From positions 62,001 through 126,000 of the forward strand of contig NZ_JAQYWD010000011.1 of assembly GCF_030145145.1 (NCBI RefSeq): a DNA stretch of 64,000 bases. Reading direction: 5' to 3'. Shown piece by piece: positions 40,781 to 48,217 of this stretch (positions are counted from its first letter, which is position 1; the number at the start of each line of letters is the position of its first letter). This stretch comes from Desulfobacula sp. Lineage in GTDB: Bacteria > Desulfobacterota > Desulfobacteria > Desulfobacterales > Desulfobacteraceae. Both the position numbers and the translations under genes were made by a program. The notes beneath the pieces are model-generated. The model did no database searches and was not told the origin of the DNA. It saw nothing but the letters and a program-made list of their open reading frames with translations.

Positions 40781-43345
40781 ATGAAAATTTCCAGAAGAAA
40801 CTTTATCAAAACCACAGCAGGAACAGCAGGACTTGCAGCAGCCTCTGTGTTTCCCTTTAGACATCTCAAATTCGCCCATGCGTTTGGTGACCACCCCCAG
40901 GAGGAACGCCCTTATCGTATCACAAAAAAAATTCCCCAGGTATGTGCCCGGGCCTGCGAAGCCAACTGCGCTTACAATGTCGTGGTGGGGGTAGATCCTG
41001 TCACCGGCCTTGAACGGGCCATCACCCTGGAAGGTAGAAAAAAAGACCCGGTATCCCGGGGTAAATACTGCATCAAGGGGATGGGATTCGTGGATTCCAT
41101 GTATGACCCGGATCGACTCATGGTCACCCTCAGGCGGACCAACCCCCAGAAAGGGACAGACCATGATCCAGGCTGGGTCGTCATGGATACAAAAAAAGCG
41201 GCGGATGAATTCGTGGACCGCCTCAAAAAGTACAAAAGGGAAGAGATCCTCATGTGCTCTCCAGGAGATCCCTATACCAACCGACTCTGTCAGAGCACGG
41301 GCATCACCCGGGCTGATCAGAGGACCGAGTGTTTCGGAACCCATTACTATATCAACTGCCTGACGGTCACCAACCCGCCCAATCCTTATTATTCCAGTAC
41401 CTATACCCCGAGCCATCACATCTGCGGTTATGATTACAGTGATTCAAAATATGAGCTCTGGTTCGGTTTCGACTCCCTCACCAAGGCCAGCAAGGCGGGG
41501 ATTCTGAACCATATCGTTGAAGGCAGGCGAAAGGGGACCAAAAGAGTGATGCTCAACCCTGTGCGGAGCACGCTGGCGGACTGTTATGCTGACGAATTTT
41601 ACAGCGTCAAGCCGGGGACGGATTTGGCCATTGCCTTGGCCATGATCAAGACCATTACGGAAGAAGGCATCTACAATCGCCAATTCATGAGCGAGTATAC
41701 GGATGCCCCTGCCTTAATTGATGAAAAGACCCATCTCCACGCCACAGACAACACCGGCAAATGGCTCGGGTATTGCACCCAGGACAGAAAAATCAAACCC
41801 CTGGACGAGTGCAAAACCCCGGCCCTGGAGGGTGGACCCTATACCGTTGAGTTCAAGGGTAAAAAAATCACTGCCAGTCCGGCCCTTAAAAAACTTTGGG
41901 AAGCCACTGCCGGGTGTACTGCCGAGGCTGCAGAAAAACTGAGCGGCATGCCGGCAACGGCCATCAGACGCATCGCCCGGGAATATTGTGCCGCAGCTCC
42001 CAGGGCCTTCTGCCCCGCCCTCAAGCGGGATGCTGCAGGACCCAACTACGCCAACAGCTGGAAATTGCGGCATTGTATCAACATTCTCAACATGCTCTCC
42101 GGGGGCATGGACCATGAGGGCGGCGTGCTCCTGCTCCATGACGTCACGCTTCCCTGGCTGGACGATATAGCGCCAATCCCCAGGCCTTATCCGCCCCAGC
42201 CGCAAAAGCCGGTGGACGGCAGAAACGAGTTTCCGGTCACCTGGAATATTTACAAAAATCGGGATTACTCTGCCCCGGGCCATTATGGCATGGCGGGTTT
42301 CGGTCTCTACCATGGCACCACCACCAAAGTGGTCTTTTTCAGGAATCCCCATCGGGGTCTCTATTCGTTTATACAGCCTCAAATGGTGGAAAAGAGTTTG
42401 GAAAAAATGGAAATCGTGGCCGACTGGAACCTTTACCTGGACGACCTGGGCTATTGGTGTGACTACGTTTTTGCCGCCGGCCATCAATTCGAGAGTGCCA
42501 AGCTTGATCTCCGGCTCTACTACCCCAAGTGGCCCTGCCTGGCGGGAGGCCTGCCGGTTCAGAAGTCTCCGGGAGACCAGATCGGCTGGGGGACCCTGGC
42601 CAAAAAAATAGGACTGGGACTGGCCCCTGAGTACTGGACCACAGACGGAAGTTCAAACCCCAAACACCTCATCAAGGATACCCGGGCTGACATGGCGGTA
42701 CAGAAAGCCCATGCCGGCAAGGATTTTAAGGACTTTATCAACAAAGGCGGGGTCTGGGTGGATAAAAAGCCCTATGAAAACTGGCAGCACATCCGAAAGA
42801 TTGGCTGGAACAAACCCAATGGCCGCTTGAGAATTTATGTGGATGAATTTGTTCAAGCCGGTTACAAGGGCGTTCCCCAATGGTCCCCCCGGTGGTACGG
42901 CACTGAAGGAGAGTATCGGTTCTCCACCCTGAATACCCGGGCCCCCTGGCTCATGCATGCAGACCCCAACTTTGTCAACAGCGCCATCATGAAACAGTTA
43001 ACCACCCGGAATCATATGGACTGTGTGTGGATCAACCCGGATGATGCCAGGGAATTGAGCCTTACAGAGGGTGAACAGGTTGTTCTGGAAACCAACCCCA
43101 AATACATGAAAGAGCTTCCCAGGCCGGTTCGTGCCAGGCTCCACCTTTCAAAAAGGGTCAGAAAGGAGTGTATTCTTCTTTTTCACGGTCTCGGGCATCG
43201 GGCTAAAAATCTCCGCCACGCCAGGGACTGGGGGTATCGTGACGGTGACCTCATCCCCCAGAAGGACCCGAAAATGGTTAAAAAATATGATGCCCTGGGG
43301 ATGGGATGGGTTCTGGATAACCACGTGAGAATCAGGAAAGTTTAA
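40781..43345 (+). CDS. Tat-exported molybdopterin oxidoreductase catalytic subunit (DMSO reductase family)
   Basis: The 854-residue protein has a twin-arginine signal, SRRNFIKTTAGTAGLAAASV (about 4-23), so the enzyme acts in the periplasm. The 4Fe-4S motif is C-x3-C-x3-C-x33-C (CARACEANC and GKYC near 57-101). The Mo-bis-MGD domain includes ECFGTHYYINC and PSHHICGYDYSD, whose Cys is a candidate Mo ligand. The C-terminal dinucleotide-binding domain has NHMDCVWINPDDARELSL. It pairs with the Fe-S subunit 12 bases downstream. No NrfD/PsrC membrane anchor or cytochrome is present in the operon. Polysulfide/thiosulfate-reductase-like or phenylacetyl-CoA-oxidoreductase-like functions are possible. 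The substrate is not determined. Confidence 0.88.
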   Translation: MKISRRNFIKTTAGTAGLAAASVFPFRHLKFAHAFGDHPQEERPYRITKKIPQVCARACEANCAYNVVVGVDPVTGLERAITLEGRKKDPVSRGKYCIKGMGFVDSMYDPDRLMVTLRRTNPQKGTDHDPGWVVMDTKKAADEFVDRLKKYKREEILMCSPGDPYTNRLCQSTGITRADQRTECFGTHYYINCLTVTNPPNPYYSSTYTPSHHICGYDYSDSKYELWFGFDSLTKASKAGILNHIVEGRRKGTKRVMLNPVRSTLADCYADEFYSVKPGTDLAIALAMIKTITEEGIYNRQFMSEYTDAPALIDEKTHLHATDNTGKWLGYCTQDRKIKPLDECKTPALEGGPYTVEFKGKKITASPALKKLWEATAGCTAEAAEKLSGMPATAIRRIAREYCAAAPRAFCPALKRDAAGPNYANSWKLRHCINILNMLSGGMDHEGGVLLLHDVTLPWLDDIAPIPRPYPPQPQKPVDGRNEFPVTWNIYKNRDYSAPGHYGMAGFGLYHGTTTKVVFFRNPHRGLYSFIQPQMVEKSLEKMEIVADWNLYLDDLGYWCDYVFAAGHQFESAKLDLRLYYPKWPCLAGGLPVQKSPGDQIGWGTLAKKIGLGLAPEYWTTDGSSNPKHLIKDTRADMAVQKAHAGKDFKDFINKGGVWVDKKPYENWQHIRKIGWNKPNGRLRIYVDEFVQAGYKGVPQWSPRWYGTEGEYRFSTLNTRAPWLMHADPNFVNSAIMKQLTTRNHMDCVWINPDDARELSLTEGEQVVLETNPKYMKELPRPVRARLHLSKRVRKECILLFHGLGHRAKNLRHARDWGYRDGDLIPQKDPKMVKKYDALGMGWVLDNHVRIRKV

Positions 43346-43357
43346 AGGAGTGACACC

Positions 43358-44056
43358 ATGAAGAATTATGCTATTTTGCTTGACGCAACAATTTGTACCG
43401 GTTGTAATAGTTGTACCTACAAATGCATCCAGGAAAACAGGTTCCATGCCCAGGCCTCCCAGGGTCTTTTCAGAACCGTTGTTGAAATAAAGGATGAAGG
43501 CATACGTCACTACAGGTGCATGATCTGCAAGGATCCTGCCTGTGTTGAGGCATGTCCCGAAGGGGCATTGACTCAATCGGAATATGGTTCTGTGCTCTAT
43601 GATGCCAACGCCTGCGTGGGTTGTGAAGCCTGTGTTGATGCCTGCCCCTTTGGGGTTCCCCAATATGATCCCATGACCCAAAAAATCGTTCGGTGCAACA
43701 TGTGCGCCCATCGTGTCAAGGACGGGGGTTTGCCCGCCTGTGTTGAGGTCTGCCCCAGCGATGCGCTCTGCTTCGGCGAATACAATGCCATCGTGGCTTT
43801 GGCCAAAAAACGGACGATAGAAGAACATCTCAACCTCTATGGGCTTACGGAAGCCGGAGGTTGCCGGTTCATCACGCTGATGAAACAGGCACCCGCCGAT
43901 TTAGGATATCCCAACGTCGTTCAAAGGGCCCAAAACAAACCGGCCATGGATGTGACCCTTCCCGGTATGGCTGCCTTAGCCATTGGGGGATTCAAAACCT
44001 TTAGCAATAGAAGAGCCAGACTTGAAACCGAGGAAAAGGAAAAATCAACCCCATAA
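43358..44056 (+). CDS. four-cluster 4Fe-4S electron-transfer subunit (NrfC/PsrB/DmsB-like)
   Basis: The 232-residue protein has the four-cluster ferredoxin arrangement of molybdoenzyme beta subunits: CTGCNSCTYKC, CMICKDPACVEACP, CVGCEACVDACP, CNMCAHRV and the closing CVEVCP. It has no signal peptide and is presumably exported bound to the Tat-signal catalytic subunit. Its own C-terminal part after residue 190 is not conserved, with a hydrophobic LPGMAALAIGGFKTF that might touch the membrane. Translation starts 12 bases after the catalytic-subunit stop, with AAAGGAG upstream. Electrons would pass through this subunit to or from an unknown quinone or cytochrome partner. Confidence 0.92.
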   Translation: MKNYAILLDATICTGCNSCTYKCIQENRFHAQASQGLFRTVVEIKDEGIRHYRCMICKDPACVEACPEGALTQSEYGSVLYDANACVGCEACVDACPFGVPQYDPMTQKIVRCNMCAHRVKDGGLPACVEVCPSDALCFGEYNAIVALAKKRTIEEHLNLYGLTEAGGCRFITLMKQAPADLGYPNVVQRAQNKPAMDVTLPGMAALAIGGFKTFSNRRARLETEEKEKSTP

Positions 44057-44061
44057 CCCAT

Positions 44062-44101
44062 TGATTGCGTTGCGGGGTGAAAACAGCTCGCAACGCAATC
44101 A
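44062..44101 (+). promoter_or_regulatory. intercistronic 13-bp perfect stem-loop
   Basis: TGATTGCGTTGCG (44062-44074) is the exact complement of CGCAACGCAATCA (44089-44101), with a 14-base loop, beginning 6 bases after the Fe-S subunit stop. No T-run follows. Between structural genes and a chaperone gene, such a stem can stabilise the upstream mRNA or reduce read-through. Confidence 0.6.
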
Positions 44102-44123
44102 TTTAACGACCAAGGAAAAAAAA

Positions 44124-44765
44124 ATGATATTTTCAGATCAATACGTTCAATCTTCTCCTGAAATCCGGGAAATGATGTATACACGGGTCGCCCAGGCCCT
44201 CAATTATCCAGACCAGGATCTGGTTGCCGGGCTCCTGGATTATTCGTTTATTCAGAATCTTCTGGCGATCGTTGAGGAGATAGAAAGGCCTGGCACAAAA
44301 GAAGCGGTTCAAGACCTCCAACAGGAGTATGGTAACACCACAAAAAGCCCAGAAGACCTGCTTCTTGCATTGGAAAAAGACTATACCTGGATGTGTTTTG
44401 CCTCAAAACCCCGGCAGGTCTATCTTTTTGAATCTGTTTACCGGGAAGGAAAGCTGCTTCAGGAATCCACCTTTGAAATCGCCAGATTATACTATGAAGC
44501 CGGCCTTCAAATGGATGAAGGATTTGACATGCCGCCCGATCATATTGCCACAGAATTTGAATTCTTGGCCTACCTGTGTTTCAGAGAAATCGAGGGTATC
44601 AATGAAGACGACGAAGAGAAAAAAATGTATGCCCAAACCCTTCAACACCAGGTCTTAGAAGAGCATCTTGGCCCTTTTGCATCCCGATTTGCCAGGGCCC
44701 TTGAACACAATGCCGGCACATCTTTTTATAAGGCCATGGGACGGTTTATCCAAGCAATTGTGTAG
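44124..44765 (+). CDS. TorD/DmsD-family molybdoenzyme maturation chaperone
   Basis: The 213-residue all-helical protein matches the TorD family. The C-terminal half has ARLYYEAGL-type sequence followed by PPDHIATEFEFLAYLCF, the family's conserved PDHI-E-FL motif, and HLGPFASRFARALEHNAGTSFYKAMG. It binds the Tat signal of the catalytic subunit and guides cofactor insertion before export. The start ATG 44124 with AAGGA is preferred. A longer frame to 43983 overlaps the Fe-S gene. Confidence 0.9.
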   Translation: MIFSDQYVQSSPEIREMMYTRVAQALNYPDQDLVAGLLDYSFIQNLLAIVEEIERPGTKEAVQDLQQEYGNTTKSPEDLLLALEKDYTWMCFASKPRQVYLFESVYREGKLLQESTFEIARLYYEAGLQMDEGFDMPPDHIATEFEFLAYLCFREIEGINEDDEEKKMYAQTLQHQVLEEHLGPFASRFARALEHNAGTSFYKAMGRFIQAIV

Positions 44766-44836
44766 ATATTAACGATAAGGGGTAAACCCGAAGGGTAGGG
44801 TGCCGTGGGTGGACATAATGCGGGAGGGCAATTGAT

Positions 44837-46597
44837 ATGGCGGGTTCAGTCTATGGGTATCTTGGAATATTTGTTTTTTTAGTGGCCTATTCATTGGTGC
44901 CGTTGGAAAATTTCATCCATTTGAGAAAAAGCAAACCGGTTATGCTGGCTGCCGGCCTGATCTGGATTTTTGTTGCCCTGGCCTACAAAGGATCAGGAGA
45001 TCTGCATACGGCCCATGACGCCATCAAACGCTGCCTGTTGGAATATGCCGAGCTTTTGCTTTTCCTGCTTTCAGCAATGACCTATATTAATTCCCTTGAA
45101 GAGCGAAATGTCTTTCAGATGATACGGGCGTTTTTAATCGGGAAAGGGTTTTCTTTGCGCGGGGTTTTCTGGAGCACAGGGGCCCTGGCCTTTTTTATTT
45201 CTCCGGTGGCAGACAACCTTACCACCGCTTTGCTCATGGGCAGTATCGTCATGGCAGTGGGGGGGGATGACCGAAAATTTATTGCCCTGTCCTGTATCAA
45301 TATTGTGGTGGCAGCAAATGCCGGGGGGGCGTTTTCACCGTTTGGAGATATTACAACACTCATGGTCTGGCAAAAAGGCAAGGTTGATTTTTTTGAATTT
45401 TTTGCCTTGTTTTTACCCGCCATGGCCAATTGGCTTGTACCCGCCATTATCATGAATTTTGCCATAATCCGCAACAAAAAGCCCACCCCTGTTATTGAAG
45501 ACGTCCGCATGAAATATGGGGCTAAAATGATGATGATCCTATTTCTTCTGACGATTACGACCGCTGTGTGTTTCCATAATTTTTTAAACCTTCCACCGGC
45601 TGCCGGCATGATGTTCGGATTGGCATGTCTGGGTATTTTCAGCCATCATGTAAAACTTAAAGAGGGCCGGGAACACCGTTACGATTATGTCCTTGGTGCA
45701 AGGAAATTAGGTAAATCCCATCATCCCCTTCATCCGTTTCTGGGGAAAACCTTTGAAAGAATAGGACAACTGCTTGAAGATAGTTCCCTGCCGGCGTTCA
45801 TGATTGACCGGGAACATAAAATCACCCGCTGGAATAAAGCCATGGAAGACCTTACCGGCATCAAGGCAACAGCGTGTATGGGGACCCGTGATCAGTGGAA
45901 GCCCTTTTATCATAAAAAACGGCCCGCGTTATGCGATATTGTCATAGACCGTACCCCGGATGCCCTGATTGGTAAGTTCTATCATGGGAAATACCAGACA
46001 AATGACCTTATAAAATCATCTTTTGACGTATCTGACTTTTTCCCTTCCATTTCTGATACCGGCAAATGGCTTTTGTTTACGGCAGCCCCCATCACAGATA
46101 AAAATGGCCACATACAGGGGGCTGTGGAGGTGATAGAGGATGTAAGCGAACTCCATAAAAAAGCCCGGCAATTTGATATTATGGAACGCGTATCCAGGGC
46201 TGAGTGGGATACCCTTTTGTTTTTCTATGGGGTTATCCTTTGCGTAGGCGGGCTTGCACAGTTCGGCTACCTTGATCTTATCTCAACTTCCATGTACGCA
46301 ACCCTTGGTTTTACGCTGGCCAACGTTATTATTGGTGCTATTTCCGCTATTGTGGATAATATTCCGGTCATGTTTTCCGTACTGACAATGGATCCGGGCA
46401 TGCCCCTGAATCAGTGGCTCCTGGTGACACTGACAACCGGAACAGGCGGGAGCCTTTTGGCCATTGGTTCGGCTGCAGGTGTTGCCCTCATGGGAACGGC
46501 AAGGGGGACATATACGTTTGGTGTTCATTTAAAGTGGATGCCGGTGATCGCATGCGGGTATCTGGCCAGTATTTTTTGCCACCTGTTAATCAGTTGA
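44837..46597 (+). CDS. nhaD: NhaD-type sodium:proton antiporter with an embedded PAS domain
   Basis: The 586-residue protein has the NhaD/ArsB-type membrane fold in two halves. The first half has ISPVADNLTTALLMGS (121-136) and NAGGAFSPFGDITTLMVW (161-178). The second has AISAIVDNIPVMFSVLTMDPG and TGTGGSLLAIGSAAGVALMG. Between the halves, residues about 305-440 are not membrane but form a PAS domain (FMIDREHKITRWNKAMEDLTG, FTAAPITDKNGHIQGAVEVI). Ordinary NhaD is about 410-480 residues, so a sensor has been inserted into the central cytoplasmic loop. It lies 71 bases after the TorD gene. Exchange of Na+ for H+ may be gated by redox or ligand signals. This coupling is inference. Confidence 0.87.
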   Translation: MAGSVYGYLGIFVFLVAYSLVPLENFIHLRKSKPVMLAAGLIWIFVALAYKGSGDLHTAHDAIKRCLLEYAELLLFLLSAMTYINSLEERNVFQMIRAFLIGKGFSLRGVFWSTGALAFFISPVADNLTTALLMGSIVMAVGGDDRKFIALSCINIVVAANAGGAFSPFGDITTLMVWQKGKVDFFEFFALFLPAMANWLVPAIIMNFAIIRNKKPTPVIEDVRMKYGAKMMMILFLLTITTAVCFHNFLNLPPAAGMMFGLACLGIFSHHVKLKEGREHRYDYVLGARKLGKSHHPLHPFLGKTFERIGQLLEDSSLPAFMIDREHKITRWNKAMEDLTGIKATACMGTRDQWKPFYHKKRPALCDIVIDRTPDALIGKFYHGKYQTNDLIKSSFDVSDFFPSISDTGKWLLFTAAPITDKNGHIQGAVEVIEDVSELHKKARQFDIMERVSRAEWDTLLFFYGVILCVGGLAQFGYLDLISTSMYATLGFTLANVIIGAISAIVDNIPVMFSVLTMDPGMPLNQWLLVTLTTGTGGSLLAIGSAAGVALMGTARGTYTFGVHLKWMPVIACGYLASIFCHLLIS

Positions 46598-46619
46598 TAA
46601 AAAAATGGAGGAAAATAAA

Positions 46620-47090
46620 ATGAAACCGTTAACGAATAAAACAAAAAAAATTGTGGTGGCACTGGACTTTTCAACATATTCTAAATCGATATTTGAATAT
46701 GCGGTAAATATGGCCCGGTCGATTCAATCTGAAATAACGATCCTTCATATCATTAACCAAAAGGTCATTGATTTTGCAAAAAAGCAATTTGAGGCTGACC
46801 AGTTGGAATTTTTTCCGGTTTCTGAGTTTATTGCGGGTGAAAAAAACCGGCGGATTGCCAAAATTGAAACCCTCATCCAAGATTGTCAGGCTGAAGATAT
46901 CACCACTAAAATACACATTGAAGAGGGGATTCCTTCGGTTGAAATAATAAATTTTTTGGAGAACTCAGACGCTGCATTTTGTGTCATCGGCCAAAAAGGA
47001 AAAACAGACCTTCCGGAATTTCTTTTTGGTACGGTAGCGGAAAAAGTATTCCGGCATTCCCCGATGTCTATTTTAAGCCTGCGATTTTAG
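46620..47090 (+). CDS. universal stress protein (single domain)
   Basis: The 156-residue protein begins TKKIVVALDFSTYSKSIFEYA and ends with CVIGQKGKTDLPEFLFGTVAE then KVFRHSPMSILSLRF, matching the GxxGxxxxxGS-like ATP loop in relaxed form. It is cytoplasmic. ATG 46620 is used because GGAGG overlaps the earlier in-frame ATG at 46605. It begins 22 bases after the antiporter stop and belongs to the molybdoenzyme operon. Another Usp pair heads the divergent operon. Confidence 0.9.
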   Translation: MKPLTNKTKKIVVALDFSTYSKSIFEYAVNMARSIQSEITILHIINQKVIDFAKKQFEADQLEFFPVSEFIAGEKNRRIAKIETLIQDCQAEDITTKIHIEEGIPSVEIINFLENSDAAFCVIGQKGKTDLPEFLFGTVAEKVFRHSPMSILSLRF

Positions 47091-47215
47091 GACGAACGGG
47101 AATCCAAAATGGATCGTTTATTTTTTTGAACCCATTTTGGGTAAGGCAAAAACAATTCATTTTCTCAAACGCTTTGACCTTGATCATTGTATTTGATTCG
47201 GGGTATGATACTGTT

Positions 47216-47584
47216 ATGAATTCAATGCCCAGCATAGACTATTATCGATTTGGGAAAATAATTGTCAACTCAGAATCCATTACATCTGATCTGATGATCC
47301 TTCCCAACGGTCATATCCTAAAAAACTGGCGTCGAAAAAAAGGGCATTTCCTCGCCTATGATGACATACAACCGATCATTGATGCCACACCTGAGGTTCT
47401 TATTGTCGGTACAGGCGCTTTCGGGTTGATGAAAACTGATCCCAATCTGATTGAAACACTCAAGGCTGTAACAAAAAATCCATTAAAATTAATTCAATTG
47501 CGAACCGGAAAAGCAAAAGAAAAATATCAGAAAGAAATTCAGGGCAATAAAAAGATCGCTGCCTGCTTTCATTTAACCTGCTAA
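47216..47584 (+). CDS. Mth938-like (DUF498) domain protein
   Basis: The 122-residue protein matches the Mth938/NDUFAF3 fold: FGKIIVNSESITSDLMILPNG, NWRRKKGHFLAYDDIQPII, and PEVLIVGTGAFGLMKTDPN. The function in bacteria is unknown. The human relative is a respiratory complex I assembly factor. The frame is open much further upstream, overlapping the Usp gene, but homology starts at this ATG (47216). A weak GGGG stretch precedes it. It follows the Usp gene by 125 bases. Confidence 0.82.
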   Translation: MNSMPSIDYYRFGKIIVNSESITSDLMILPNGHILKNWRRKKGHFLAYDDIQPIIDATPEVLIVGTGAFGLMKTDPNLIETLKAVTKNPLKLIQLRTGKAKEKYQKEIQGNKKIAACFHLTC

Positions 47585-47593
47585 GGACTAAAC

Positions 47594-47728
47594 TTGGACA
47601 ATCCAAATCATCACCAGTTCCAGCATTGCCCGGGATGTGGTAAAAAACACCTCAATCTGGAAATTAAAGTTCAAATTATCCGCCTGATAATACAGGCATC
47701 TATTGAGGACAGAAACCGTGGAAGATGA
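47594..47728 (+). CDS. short zinc-ribbon fragment
   Basis: A 44-codon frame from TTG 47594 to TGA 47726-47728 contains QHCPGCGKKHLNLE, similar to the N-terminal zinc ribbon seen before NUDIX domains. The second CxxC and the catalytic domain are absent. It overlaps the DarP start and may be a remnant rather than a gene. Confidence 0.3.
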   Translation: MDNPNHHQFQHCPGCGKKHLNLEIKVQIIRLIIQASIEDRNRGR

Positions 47729-48212
47729 GATTCAATATCAAAGTAAGACACAGCGGAAAAAAGAAGCTGAAGAACTTCAGCGGTTAGGTTTGAAGTTGGA
47801 CAACCTATCTGTCCAGCAATTGGAGAATATTGAGATTCCGAAAAATTTGAAGACCGCCCTTATCGAGGGTAAGTCAATTACATCCCATATTGCAGGCCGA
47901 CGGCACCGGCAGTTCATTGGCGCGTTGATGCGGAATATAGACCCAGAATCCATCCGTTTGGCATTACTGCAAGCGGAAGAAAAAAATCTTCTTGAATCTG
48001 AAGCTGCGAAAGAATCCAAGGTGTGGATAGACAAGCTGTTAACCGGTGAACCGGCTGAGATGGAGGCCTTGCTGGATGAATTTCCCGGGCTTGAGCGCCA
48101 GCGGCTGAGGCAATTGGTTAGAAATATTAAAAAAGGAGCCCCTGGGACTAAATCCCTCAAATTTAGAGAAACCCTTGAAAAGCTCATTAAGGTGGAAATA
48201 AATTCAAAATGA
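47718..48212 (+). CDS. darP: ribosome biogenesis factor DarP/YjgA (DUF615)
   Basis: The 164-residue basic helical protein matches YjgA: KTQRKKEAEELQRLGLKL, SVQQLENIEIP, ITSHIAGRRHRQFIGALMRNID, and FPGLERQRLRQLVRN near the C-terminus. It associates with large ribosomal subunit precursors. GTG 47718 is preferred because TTGAGGACAG sits 5-8 bases upstream. An earlier TTG at 47703 would be inside that ribosome site. It ends 5 bases from the converging kinase gene. Confidence 0.9.
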   Translation: MEDEIQYQSKTQRKKEAEELQRLGLKLDNLSVQQLENIEIPKNLKTALIEGKSITSHIAGRRHRQFIGALMRNIDPESIRLALLQAEEKNLLESEAAKESKVWIDKLLTGEPAEMEALLDEFPGLERQRLRQLVRNIKKGAPGTKSLKFRETLEKLIKVEINSK

Positions 48213-48217
48213 GTCAT

